In this document: piece by piece, positions 1-7,908 of the stretch
Layout: the number at the start of each line of letters is the position of its first letter
Numbering within the stretch: the stretch's first letter is position 1
Source: Sedimenticola_A endophacoides
GTDB taxonomy: Bacteria > Pseudomonadota > Gammaproteobacteria > Chromatiales > Chromatiaceae
DNA: 20,549 bases
Assembly: GCA_003062345.1 (NCBI GenBank)
Contig: PQCO01000213.1
Location: 1-20,549 of the forward strand
Reading direction: 5' to 3'
Position numbers and translations under genes: made by a program
The notes under the pieces: model-generated
What the model was told of the DNA's origin: nothing
Seen by the model: the letters and a program-made list of their open reading frames with translations, nothing else
The model's database searches: none

Positions 1-125
1 GCAATGTGCGGGACGGAGTCGTGATGAGCGCAGGACGGTCGGGGCAGTAACGGCTGTCGCGTTGGCGAGTCGATTTTGGGGACTGGGATGTCCCAAAATC
101 TTTCACGAGGTAGCGACACTCTTGA
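1..125 (+). repeat. Repeat element copy 1, right-hand part at window start
   Basis: These bases are identical to 18804-18928, the right-hand part of the complete 300-bp element further on, and match the inverted copy at the far end. The copy contains the element's 11-bp stem (GATTTTGGG, bulged G, AC / GTCCCAAAATC, 72-100). The common end is ACACTCTTG at 124; base 125 is shared with copy 2 but not with copy 3. The left part is outside the window. The copy abuts the motA-like gene after its codon 76 and replaces the rest of it. No protein is likely: the open frames that cross it simply read through a repeat. Confidence 0.9.
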
Positions 126-355
126 ATCAGCTTCTGGGGGGAATCCACCTTGTAGAAAAAAGCCCTGAGGCCGATGCTGAACGAGCCCAGAAAATCCCCC
201 AGAGAGACCTGCATCAGGGTCACCATGAAGGTGCCGCCGACGACGATCAGCAGGGAGGGAACATTCACAAACAGCATCACGTCGCCACCAGTGGCGATGG
301 CGCCGATGATAATGCCGAATCCGCCAAGCAAGCCTATGAGTGTTGCAATATCCAC
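126..355 (-). pseudogene. motA: MotA/PomA flagellar stator N-terminus, truncated by repeat
   Basis: The minus-strand frame from 355 reads MDIATLIGLLGGFG, then VPSLLIVVGGTF and DSPQKLI. This is the N-terminus of the PomA/MotA stator subunit, a cytoplasmic membrane protein that forms the ion channel driving flagellar rotation. Residues about 2-22 and 28-50 are the first two membrane segments. I chose the GTG at 355 because the family starts at this Met-Asp and because GAGG lies about 10 nt upstream. Homology stops at codons 76-77, exactly where the repeat begins. The frame stays open through the repeat to the window edge but encodes unrelated residues. A full protein is about 250 residues, so two thirds is missing, including the large cytoplasmic loop and the last two membrane segments. 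Either the gene is disrupted or the contig is misjoined at the repeat. motB would normally follow but is not visible. Confidence 0.8.
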
Positions 356-760
356 AAAGATAACCTCACGATGCACCGGCCACCCGGGTTACGCTGGGCA
401 AACCTTACTTATTGTCTTATTCTACCCCTTGTGCAGAGTATAGCGGCTTTGCATTCCCGTTTCTTTAGTTCGCCGCGCTCACCGGAACCGGGATCGATTG
501 CGCCCGATCCGCTTGCCTGGCTGACCTGCCTTCGGGACATCGACTCCACGCCCCTAGCGGGCTCGATATCCGGCAATGGAGCTGAATCTTTACCCGGGAT
601 TTGGGAATCGAACAGGATGCGCGCTCAGACCCTCTCCAAAAACCGGGAGAAACCGCATGTGATGCGGCTGAAATCCGTCTGTTTGGCGCAACCGTATGAT
701 TTACACAATCGGTTCACCTGATGAGCGGTACGGCCTGCCCCAAAGTCTGAGTGACAGGAT
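356..760. other. Intergenic region between motA fragment and dehydrogenase
   Basis: This 405-bp divergent spacer shows no convincing gene; open frames here are extensions of antisense frames. It holds the FliA-like promoter for motA (440-467). It also holds a perfect hairpin CCGCAT-GTG-ATGCGG at 653-667, whose minus-strand side runs into TTTCTCCCGGTTTTT, a weak terminator-like shape with no gene to serve. The plus-strand gene start has a short CAGGA ribosome-binding site at 755-759. I see no clear sigma70 promoter for the plus-strand gene. Confidence 0.5.
440..467 (-). promoter_or_regulatory. Candidate FliA (sigma28) promoter of motA
   Basis: On the minus strand TAAAGAAA (467-460) is followed after 12 nt by GCCGCTAT (447-440). 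The flagellar sigma28 consensus is TAAAGTTT, 11 nt, GCCGATAA, so both boxes match well with spacing one base longer. It lies about 80 nt before the GTG of the motA fragment, a typical class 3 flagellar target. TATACT inside the same stretch could also serve as a sigma70 -10. Confidence 0.45.
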
Positions 761-1615
761 ATGAATGACCCGACCACAAAGCCCTCTCCCGCAAACAGGC
801 CCATCCTGATCACCGGCTGCTCCAGCGGTATCGGCCTGTGCGTGGCCAGGGGACTGCGCGAGCGGGGTTACCCGGTACTGGCCACCGCGAGGAACCCTGA
901 AGACCTGGAGATGCTGGAGCGCGAGGGGTTGCACGCCATAGAACTGGAACTGGCCGATCCGGCCAGCGTCGACCGGGCCGCCGACCAGGCGCTGCGCCTG
1001 GGGGGCGGGACGATCTACGGCCTGTTCAACAACGGCGCTTACGGCCAGCCGGGGGCGGTGGAGGACCTGCCCCGGGAGGTGCTGCGGGCCCAGTTCGAGA
1101 CCAACCTCTTCGGCTGGCACCAGCTCACCTGCCGGCTGCTACCGGCGATGCGCGCCCGGGGCGAGGGCCGTATCATCCAGAACAGCTCGGTGCTTGGATT
1201 TGCCGCCCTGCGCTACCGGGGGGCCTACAACGCCAGTAAATACGCCCTGGAGGGGTTGAGCGACACCCTGCGGCTGGAACTGCACGGCAGCGGCATCTTC
1301 GTCAGCCTGGTCGAGCCCGGCCCCATCGAGAGCCGCTTCCGGGAAAACGCCTACCGGATGTGGAAGCGTCATATCGACGCCGCGCACAGCCCGCACCGGG
1401 AGGCCTACCGGGCGATGGAGCAGCGCCTGACCCAGGAGGGCGCGGCGGTCCCCTTCACCCTGCCGCCGGAGGCGGTCCTGGCGAAGGTGACCCACGCCCT
1501 GGAGAGCCGGCGTCCCCGCCCGCGCTACTATGTCACCTTCCCCACCTACCTGTTCGGCTATCTGAAGCGTCTGCTCACCACCCGCGCGCTGGACCGGCTG
1601 CTGCGCAGGGTGTGA
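761..1615 (+). CDS. ybbO: YbbO-like NADP-dependent short-chain dehydrogenase/reductase
   Basis: This 284-residue classical SDR has one Rossmann domain. The cofactor loop is TGCSSGIG (18-25). An NNGAYG motif (90-95) stands where most family members have NNAG, a swap I recall from related proteins. The catalytic Ser is 142/143, with Tyr156 and Lys160 in YNASK, and VEPGPI follows. The whole length parallels E. coli YbbO, including the FNN...NLFGWHQLT...LLPAM stretch and the C-terminal KRLL helix. YbbO reduces aldehydes with NADPH in the cytoplasm; the substrate here is unknown. ATG761 has CAGGA just upstream. The gene stands alone on the plus strand and its stop is 4 nt from the convergent gshA stop, leaving no room for a separate terminator. 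The family call is firm; the orthology is probable. Confidence 0.85.
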   Translation: MNDPTTKPSPANRPILITGCSSGIGLCVARGLRERGYPVLATARNPEDLEMLEREGLHAIELELADPASVDRAADQALRLGGGTIYGLFNNGAYGQPGAVEDLPREVLRAQFETNLFGWHQLTCRLLPAMRARGEGRIIQNSSVLGFAALRYRGAYNASKYALEGLSDTLRLELHGSGIFVSLVEPGPIESRFRENAYRMWKRHIDAAHSPHREAYRAMEQRLTQEGAAVPFTLPPEAVLAKVTHALESRRPRPRYYVTFPTYLFGYLKRLLTTRALDRLLRRV

Positions 1616-1619
1616 CCCG

Positions 1620-3212
1620 TCACTGGGCGAAGTACTGCCGCAGAAAGGTGGCGAAGTCGACCTCGTCGTCCGCCTCCAGCTCGCCCTGGCGGCGCAGCGA
1701 GGCATCCGCCTCCCGTCGAAACCACTCCAGCCGCTCCCCGGAGAGCGCCGCCCCCTCGTAGTATTCCCGGTGGCGGTGCGACATGCGCTGGGCAAACTGG
1801 AAAAAGCCCTCCCCGCGCTCGCGCATCTGGCGAAGCATGCGCGCCGACGGTGTCTGCTCGGGGTCGGCGACCCGTTCGCGCTGGCGGACCAGACTGCGCT
1901 GATGAGGGGCCTGCGCCCGGCCCTCATCCAACAGCTCGCAGATGCCCTGCATCTGATCCAGAATCTCGCCTGCCCAATCACGCAGGCGGCGCTCGCGACC
2001 CCGGCACAGCAGTGCCAGCGAAGGGTCACGGCCCCGGTGGGCCACACCACCCAGGTTCTGGTCGATCTCCCGCTGCTCCAGGATATCGATGGGGGGACTC
2101 TCGCGCAGCAGACAGTAGAGCATGAAGGCCTTGAGAAACAGCAACTGCTCCTCGCTCACCCCGAGGGGATGGAAGGCGTTCACATCCAGCGAGCGCAGTT
2201 CGATGTAGCGTACCCCCCTGGACCGCAGGGCATGGGTCGGCTTCTCCAGCCCCTCCAGCACCTGCTTCGGGCGCACCGTGCTGTAGTACTCGTTCTCGAT
2301 CTGCAGGATATGTGTGTTGAGCTGTTCGTAGCGCCCGTCGACCACCACCCCGATCCGCTCCCATAACGGAGACGGGGTATCGATCGCCCGGGTCAGACTG
2401 GCGACGTAGGCATCCAGACTGTTGTAGTTCGCCTTCAGGCCGACCCCTTTCTCCTTGCTGTTGGTGTAGCCGATGTCGCCCATGCGCAGGGAGGTGGCAT
2501 AGGGTTCGTAGTAGGTGGTGTGATCAAACTCCTGGAGCGGAGTCGGTCGGCCGGCGAGGAACGATTTGCACACCGCGGGTGAGGCGCCGAACAGGTAGGG
2601 GATCAGCCAGCCATAGCGCAGCAGGTTCCGGGTCAGGCCGAAATAACCCTGGTCGATGTAGTGGCGCAGCTCCCCCCGACCCCCATCGAGTCCATGCAAC
2701 AGCGGCCACAACCGGGGGTCTGCGGAGAAGTTGAAGTGCACCCCCGCGATCACTTGCATCACCCGGCCGTAGCGATGCCCCAGCCCCCGGCGGTAGACGG
2801 TCTTCATCCGCCCCGCGTTGGAGCTGCCGTAGCAGGCGATGGGAATGGCGGAGCCTCCGGCCAGCACGCAGGGCATGCTGGTGGACCAGAGCAGCTCCCG
2901 GTCGAGACTCCGGTAGACAAATCTCTGGACATCACACAGGAAATCCAGGGCCTCGCCCGCCTGTTCGAAGGGCGGGGTGATAAGCTCGATCAGTGCCTCG
3001 GAGTAGTCGGTGGTGATATAGGGGTGGGTCAGTGCCGATCCGAGGGCGGAGGGGTGCGGCTGTTGGGAGATGCCCCCGTCCGGGGAGACCCGCAGGCTCT
3101 CCTTCTCCAGACCGATTGCCCCTCCGGCCAGCACCTCCCGCTGCCCGGAATCGACGATCTGCTCAAGCCGCTTGTCTATCGATTGGGGCAAATGGCGGTT
3201 TCCACTGACCAA
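1620..3212 (-). CDS. gshA: Glutamate-cysteine ligase (gamma-glutamylcysteine synthetase)
   Basis: This is the first enzyme of glutathione synthesis: ATP-dependent ligation of glutamate and cysteine in the cytoplasm. The 530 residues are close to the roughly 518 of E. coli GshA and collinear with it. Visible family motifs are GLEKESLR (34-41), PYITTDYSEALIELITP (64-80), YGSSNAGRMKTVYR (128-141) and QVIAGVHFN (153-161). Later come FGASPAVCKSFL, YATSLRMGDIGYTN, QIENEYYSTVRPK and YIELRSLDVNAF. The start is unusual: no ATG is in frame, and the best choices are TTG at 3212 or TTG at 3191 (codon 8). A perfect TATAAT lies only 8 nt before the first TTG, so the message may be nearly leaderless. It is the last gene of the minus-strand block, 79 nt after prc. 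gshB is not in the window. Confidence 0.95.
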   Translation of the reverse strand: MVSGNRHLPQSIDKRLEQIVDSGQREVLAGGAIGLEKESLRVSPDGGISQQPHPSALGSALTHPYITTDYSEALIELITPPFEQAGEALDFLCDVQRFVYRSLDRELLWSTSMPCVLAGGSAIPIACYGSSNAGRMKTVYRRGLGHRYGRVMQVIAGVHFNFSADPRLWPLLHGLDGGRGELRHYIDQGYFGLTRNLLRYGWLIPYLFGASPAVCKSFLAGRPTPLQEFDHTTYYEPYATSLRMGDIGYTNSKEKGVGLKANYNSLDAYVASLTRAIDTPSPLWERIGVVVDGRYEQLNTHILQIENEYYSTVRPKQVLEGLEKPTHALRSRGVRYIELRSLDVNAFHPLGVSEEQLLFLKAFMLYCLLRESPPIDILEQREIDQNLGGVAHRGRDPSLALLCRGRERRLRDWAGEILDQMQGICELLDEGRAQAPHQRSLVRQRERVADPEQTPSARMLRQMRERGEGFFQFAQRMSHRHREYYEGAALSGERLEWFRREADASLRRQGELEADDEVDFATFLRQYFAQ

Positions 3213-3220
3213 AGCACTGC

Positions 3221-3248
3221 ATTATACCCGCGGACTCCGCCCGCCCAA
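3221..3248 (-). promoter_or_regulatory. Promoter of gshA with consensus -10
   Basis: The minus strand carries TATAAT at 3226-3221 and TTGGGC at 3248-3243, 16 bp apart. The -10 is perfect and the -35 matches 3 of 6. Transcription would begin about 7 nt further on, at or just before the TTG start codon. gshA could therefore be expressed independently of the upstream genes, on a nearly leaderless transcript. Confidence 0.5.
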
Positions 3249-3253
3249 AGCGA

Positions 3254-3269
3254 CCCGCGGCGGCGCGGG
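3254..3269 (-). other. GC hairpin between prc and gshA
   Basis: CCCGCG, GCGG loop, CGCGGG form a perfect 6-bp GC stem between the prc stop and the gshA promoter. There is no T-tract, so it is not a standard terminator. It may attenuate read-through or protect the prc mRNA end. Confidence 0.3.
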
Positions 3270-3291
3270 CGGGGGCATGCCGGTAGGCGGT

Positions 3292-5385
3292 TCAATCGGC
3301 CATCGCGGCCCGCGGCGGCCGGTCGCCGATGCAATCGGCCAGAATCCGCGCCGCCTCATTGAGCATGATCCTGGCCACCGGATCCTCTTCCGCCGGGAGA
3401 TCTTCGTGCGCCGCCGGCACCTCATCGTCGTCCTCCGGATCCAGCCCCACCGAGAGCAGGAAGCGGTTTTTTTTCTCCTTCCTGAGCGCCTCGCGCGCCT
3501 CCCACTCCGCCAACCGTTGACTCTCGCGCAACGACAGGACCTTGCGCTCCCGAGCCTCGATCAGCAACGCCGTCTCCGCAGCGAGATAGTCAAAGCCGGG
3601 GTCATGCTCGATCCGCGCCAGGTGGCGTTGGCGGCACTCCCCAATGTTGTCGATCTTCCTCGGCAGGTAATCGGCGGCATCGATGCGCGCCCAGGGCAGG
3701 GCATTTTCCAGACCACGCTCGCCATGCTCCTCGGAGCCGGCGGCGGTGGGAAACAGGATATCCGGGGTCACCCCGTTGAACTGGGTGCTGCCGCCGTTGA
3801 CCCGGAAGAACTGGGCCATGGTCATGCGCAAGCGCCCCATGAGATCCCCGTTCACACGCACATAGCGGCCGAGATCGACCAGCGTCTGCACCGTCCCCTT
3901 GCCGAAGGTGGGCTCACCGATGATGATGCCGCGCCGGTAATCCTGAATGGCGCCGGCGAAGATCTCCGAGGCGGAGGCGCTGCTGCGGTCCACCAGCACC
4001 GCCAGCGGCCCGCCGTAGACCATCTCGGGGTCGGGATCCTGCTCCACCTCCAGCTCGCCATCGGAGCTCTTGACCTGCACCACCGGACCGGAGGGGATGA
4101 ACAGTCCGGTCAGTTCGGTGGCCTCGACCAGAGAGCCGCCGCCATTGCCGCGCAGGTCGATCACGATTCCGTCCACCCCCTGGGCCGTCAGCTCCTTGAT
4201 CAGTCGGCGAACGTCGCGGGTGGTGCTGCGAAAGTCCTCCTTCCCGGCGGTATAAGCGCCAAAATCGCGGTAGAAGGTGGGCAGGTCGATCACCCCGATG
4301 CGCAGCGACCCCATGGCGTCCAGACCCTCGATGATCGAGCGCTTGGCCGCCATGTCCTCCAGTTTGATCTCATTGCGCACCAGGCTGATCTGCTTGATCT
4401 TGCTCTCGTCCGCCCCTTCGGGCAGCAGCCGCAGCCGCACCGTGGTCCCCTTGGCACCGCGAATCCGGTCCACCACATCCTGCAGGCGCCAACCCACCAC
4501 ATCCTCGATCTCGCCATCCTGGCCTTGACCAACGCCAACGATGCGGTCGCCAGCCGCCACCTTGCCGCTGAGACCCGCCGGCCCGCCCGCCACCACCTGC
4601 TGCACCACGGTGTACTCGTCCTCGCTGCGCAGCACCGCGCCTATGCCTTCGAGTGAGAGCCGCATGTTGATATCGAAATTCTCCGACACCCGGGGCGACA
4701 TATAGGCGGTGTGGGGTTCCAGTGTCTGGGTGTAGGCGTTGAGATAGGTCTGGACCACATCCTGGGCGCTGAGTTGGTTGGTCCGGCGCCGGATACTCTC
4801 GTAGCGCTTGCGCAGGGTCTCTCTGATCTTCTTCCCGTCGGGCTGTTTCTTGGTCAGGCGCAGACTCAGCACATCGTTCTTCACCCGCTTGCGCCACAAC
4901 TCATCCATGGCGGCGGCATCCACCGTCCAGGGGGCATCCGAACGGTCGAAACGGTACGCCTCGTCCTGCGTGAAGTCGAACTCCCCCTCCAGCAGCCCCA
5001 GGGCCCGGGTAATACGTTCGTCGACCCGTTGCCGGAACACCTTGAAGATGTCGAAGGCGGGGTCCAAGCGGGCCTCCTTGAGATCCTCGTCCAGATGCTC
5101 GCGATAGATCTCGAAGCGGTCGATATCCCGCTGCAGGAAGTAGCTCCTATTGGAATCCAGGCTTTCGATGTAGCGGTCCAGGATATCCGAGGACATGGCG
5201 TCGTCCAGATCGTGCCGCTTGTAGTGATAGCGCTCCACCAGGCGCAGGGTCAGCAGCGCCGCCTGGCGCTGCTCCCGGGTCGGTTCCAGCGCATCGACCT
5301 CAACCTCGTTGAGGGTGGCGCAGGCGACGCCGCCCCAGAGAGGAACGGCGAGGAGTAACAACCTGACAAACAACCGGTTTCGCAT
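3292..5385 (-). CDS. prc: Tail-specific periplasmic protease Prc/Tsp (S41)
   Basis: Prc degrades periplasmic proteins from the C-terminus and trims substrates such as PBP3 and the cell-wall hydrolase MepS in E. coli. The 697 residues match the family length. An N-terminal signal peptide ends about at ACA (residues 22-24). A helical Tsp N-terminal region follows, then a PDZ domain (about 230-330, beginning LSLEGIGAVL). The S41 core is LRGNGGGSL followed by SSASASEIF...QDY...EPTFGKGTVQ. By alignment with E. coli Ser430/Asp441/Lys455, the catalytic residues are Ser471, Asp482 and Lys496. A C-terminal DUF3340-like helical tail completes it. ATG5385 has a weak GGA about 9 nt upstream. The 113-nt gap to the upstream Nudix gene could hold a promoter (TACACT on the minus strand near 5487), but no good -35 is seen. 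Confidence 0.95.
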   Translation of the reverse strand: MRNRLFVRLLLLAVPLWGGVACATLNEVEVDALEPTREQRQAALLTLRLVERYHYKRHDLDDAMSSDILDRYIESLDSNRSYFLQRDIDRFEIYREHLDEDLKEARLDPAFDIFKVFRQRVDERITRALGLLEGEFDFTQDEAYRFDRSDAPWTVDAAAMDELWRKRVKNDVLSLRLTKKQPDGKKIRETLRKRYESIRRRTNQLSAQDVVQTYLNAYTQTLEPHTAYMSPRVSENFDINMRLSLEGIGAVLRSEDEYTVVQQVVAGGPAGLSGKVAAGDRIVGVGQGQDGEIEDVVGWRLQDVVDRIRGAKGTTVRLRLLPEGADESKIKQISLVRNEIKLEDMAAKRSIIEGLDAMGSLRIGVIDLPTFYRDFGAYTAGKEDFRSTTRDVRRLIKELTAQGVDGIVIDLRGNGGGSLVEATELTGLFIPSGPVVQVKSSDGELEVEQDPDPEMVYGGPLAVLVDRSSASASEIFAGAIQDYRRGIIIGEPTFGKGTVQTLVDLGRYVRVNGDLMGRLRMTMAQFFRVNGGSTQFNGVTPDILFPTAAGSEEHGERGLENALPWARIDAADYLPRKIDNIGECRQRHLARIEHDPGFDYLAAETALLIEARERKVLSLRESQRLAEWEAREALRKEKKNRFLLSVGLDPEDDDEVPAAHEDLPAEEDPVARIMLNEAARILADCIGDRPPRAAMAD

Positions 5386-5498
5386 ATTATTCAGTCCAAC
5401 TTCACGGGACCAATTGGACCCCCTGACGGCGATGAAGTTTCCCTATGCCTCCGGGGGCACCTCGGGAAACGACCTGAAGAGTGAGTGTAGCACGCGGC

Positions 5499-6359
5499 TC
5501 ATATCTCCGGCAGGCGCGGGTGCAGACCGCTGACGATCGCCAGATAATCGGGGTGCTCCGGACCCAGGTAACCGTGGCGTACGAGAAAATCGGTCACCAC
5601 CAGATTGCAGTTGAGTTTGAAACGATCGCTGCCATCGACGATCTCCAGCACCTCATCCATGGACATCAGATAGAACGCCTCCACCTCATCGTCGTTACAG
5701 CGCGGCTCGAAGTCACTGGGCAGTTCCAGGTCGTAGCAGAAGAGGGTGTCGGGCTTGACCCCCTTGTCGCTGTCGGCGCAGTAGGTGATGGCCCCCACGG
5801 GGCGCGCCCGGCACGCCAGTCCGGGGGAAATCGCCGCCTCCTCCCAGCACTCCTTGAGCAGATTCTCCTCCAGGGTGATGGTCGCCGGCAGCCCACCGGC
5901 GGCGAGATTGTCCAGATGGCCGGGGAAAACCTTGCGATCGGACGAACGGAGGCCGATCCACATCTTTATCTGGTCACCGTCGCGCACGTACCCATTGATG
6001 TGCTGCCCGAAGGCACGCACGCCGAAGTAGGCCACCGCGGCACGGTCGACATGTACAATCCCCGCGCCGCGCCCATCCGGCGTCGCTTCGTACTGCTCGC
6101 CATGCAGATGGCTGATCACATCCTGACGATCCAGCACCCCGAGTATTTCAGCGAAGGCAGCGCTGCGTCCGGCCAGGTCGCGCTGTTCCAGACGGCAGTG
6201 CAGCGCATCTTCCTCCACCGTGAAGATACCCGGCCACTGGCGCAGCCGTCCGGCGAAATCCGGCCGCACCCGGCCGACGCCGACACCGTTGACATAGAAG
6301 GGGATAAACTGTGACGGGTCGTGGTTATTGCACGCCCGGATGTGATCCAGAAAACTCAT
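5499..6359 (-). CDS. DUF4743/Tnr3-type Nudix hydrolase
   Basis: This 286-residue protein has an N-terminal DUF4743-like region (about 1-120) and a Nudix domain. The Nudix box, AGGLPATITLEENLLKECWEEAAI, spans 154-177 and is preceded by the subfamily signature MWIGLRSSDRKVFPGHLDN (133-151). The acidic metal-binding cluster ECWEE is present. K replaces the usual R and A the usual G, as in relatives of the Nudix part of fission yeast Tnr3. Characterised yeast and plant members remove phosphate from oxidised thiamine diphosphate derivatives, so a thiamine-damage role is the best guess; the substrate is not proven. ATG6359 is 3 nt from the stop of the M48 gene, so translation is probably coupled. 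yjbQ, another thiamine-linked family, lies two genes upstream. Confidence 0.85.
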   Translation of the reverse strand: MSFLDHIRACNNHDPSQFIPFYVNGVGVGRVRPDFAGRLRQWPGIFTVEEDALHCRLEQRDLAGRSAAFAEILGVLDRQDVISHLHGEQYEATPDGRGAGIVHVDRAAVAYFGVRAFGQHINGYVRDGDQIKMWIGLRSSDRKVFPGHLDNLAAGGLPATITLEENLLKECWEEAAISPGLACRARPVGAITYCADSDKGVKPDTLFCYDLELPSDFEPRCNDDEVEAFYLMSMDEVLEIVDGSDRFKLNCNLVVTDFLVRHGYLGPEHPDYLAIVSGLHPRLPEI

Positions 6360-6362
6360 TTT

Positions 6363-7895
6363 CTACTCGACGATCCTCGCCCGGCGCACCAGCGCGCGCC
6401 ACTGCGGCAACTGTTCACGGCTCTCCAGGCGGATATCGGTCACCACCCTGACCTGTCCGCCCGAGGGTATCACGCGTCCGATCCGATAACGCGCCCCACG
6501 CTGTTGACCCTGTCGCCCGACCAGCAGTTCGACCCGATCAACCGCAAGGGGCGTGTCGTTGGAGACCTGCACCACCAACCACCCCCGCTCGATACCCAAG
6601 CGGGTGCCAAGGTAGCGTTGCGGCTGATCCGGCAACTGGATCCGCACCAACTCGCCCGCAGCCAGGCGTCCGGTGTCCGACCCGGAGCCGGCGGCACTGC
6701 GAAAGTGCACCAGGGCGCCGCGCTGATCGCCTCCACGCAGTGCCAGCCGACCCAGCAGGTAGTGGGCGTCGGCGGTCGGCAACAGAGCCAGACTGCGCTT
6801 CAGATCCGCCTGTGCCTCGCCCCAGCGCCCCTGCTTGAGGCGCACCTCGCCACGCTGCAGGTAGTGTCGGAAGAATCCCGGATCGAGGTCGATCGCCCGA
6901 TTGTAGGCCGACTCCGCCTCATCGGTCCGCCCCTGCCGGGCCAGGGCCTCCCCCTTCAGGCCGTGGAAAAGCGCCTCCGACGGCTCCAGGCCCAGCGCCT
7001 GCTCCGCCAGCGCCAGGGCCTGTTTCGTTTCACCCCCGGCGAGGGCCTTGCGCCCCTGATCGTAGGCCTCGTAGGCGGGACGCAGCTCGCGCAGGCGCGC
7101 GCTCATCCGCCGGTAGCGCGCCTCCCCGCGCTCTCCCTTCACCCCCAATTGCGCGGCGGTGCGCCGGTTGAGTTCGACCCGTTCCGGCGACGGCGGATGG
7201 CTGGCGAAGAGCCCGCTCAGCCAGTTCGGCTCGCGCCGCTCATTGAGCCGGACGAAGGTCTGCTGCAGCTCGACCGCGGCCATCGGATCATAGCCCGCAC
7301 GCGCCATGTAGCGCATGCCATACTCGTCCGCCTCCCGCTCCGCGTCCCGCGAATAGCTCTGATTGAGCAGGCCGGCCCCGACCGAGGCGGCGCCCACCGC
7401 AAGCCGGGAATAGTCGCTGTCACGCGTCGCCACACCGGCGGCGATCAACGCCCCCTGCAACAGCACGCCCCGCTGCATCCCCTGGGCGCCGTGCCTGGCC
7501 GCCGCGTGAACAATCTCGTGGGCGAGCACCGCCGCCAGCTCCGCCTCGCTGCCCAGCTCCCACAGCAGCCCGCGATTGACCGCGATCTTACCGCCGGGCA
7601 GAGCCCAGGCGTTGGGGGTGGAGTCGTTGATGACTGAGAATTCGTAGGGCAACTTCCGGTCGCTGACCCGCACCAGCCGCTGCCCAACCTCCGCGACATA
7701 GGCGCCGAGGGGCGGATCGAGGAGGAAATCCCCACCCTGCATCTGGCGGCTCGGCGCATACTGCTCGCGCCCGGTCCGCAACTCCGTATCCTCCGAGACC
7801 AGCATCAGCTCGTTCTCGCCGGTGACCGGATTGGTGGCACACCCCGACACCAGCGCCGCAAGCGCCCACAAAGCCGCTATCCGTCTCGCCATCAT
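6363..7895 (-). CDS. M48 lipoprotein metalloprotease with TPRs (BepA-like)
   Basis: I place the start at ATG7895, giving 510 residues, because GGAG precedes it and a lipoprotein signal follows at once: MMARRIAALWALAALVSGC with Cys19 as the lipidation site. A longer frame to 8015 would overlap yjbQ and bury the signal. The zinc motif HEIVH is at 126-130, and the third ligand is probably the Glu in DAEREADEYG (about 188). A conserved SHPPSPERV follows the protease domain. The C-terminal half is alpha-helical TPR (about 260-400), ending in a small beta-rich domain. The architecture resembles E. coli BepA/YfgC, which handles misassembled outer membrane proteins in the periplasm, but the N-terminus is of the CATNPVTG type, so I do not assign bepA. 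The start is 13 nt after the yjbQ stop. Confidence 0.88.
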   Translation of the reverse strand: MMARRIAALWALAALVSGCATNPVTGENELMLVSEDTELRTGREQYAPSRQMQGGDFLLDPPLGAYVAEVGQRLVRVSDRKLPYEFSVINDSTPNAWALPGGKIAVNRGLLWELGSEAELAAVLAHEIVHAAARHGAQGMQRGVLLQGALIAAGVATRDSDYSRLAVGAASVGAGLLNQSYSRDAEREADEYGMRYMARAGYDPMAAVELQQTFVRLNERREPNWLSGLFASHPPSPERVELNRRTAAQLGVKGERGEARYRRMSARLRELRPAYEAYDQGRKALAGGETKQALALAEQALGLEPSEALFHGLKGEALARQGRTDEAESAYNRAIDLDPGFFRHYLQRGEVRLKQGRWGEAQADLKRSLALLPTADAHYLLGRLALRGGDQRGALVHFRSAAGSGSDTGRLAAGELVRIQLPDQPQRYLGTRLGIERGWLVVQVSNDTPLAVDRVELLVGRQGQQRGARYRIGRVIPSGGQVRVVTDIRLESREQLPQWRALVRRARIVE

Positions 7896-7908
7896 CTTCA
7901 CTATCTCC

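Noticed and set aside
653..667. Hairpin CCGCAT-GTG-ATGCGG as a terminator
   Set aside because: On the minus strand it has a poor T-tract and there is no minus-strand gene immediately upstream; on the plus strand there is no T-tract at all.
62..721. Open frame starting in copy 1 of the repeat and running antisense to motA
   Set aside because: It starts inside a repeat and opposes MotA codons. A frame beginning with the same residues occurs at copy 2, which explains why such repeats yield spurious proteins.
3070..4656. 528-codon plus-strand open frame across gshA and prc
   Set aside because: It is antisense to two clearly recognisable enzymes with intact catalytic motifs. Its own translation is His/Gln/Arg-rich without any domain.
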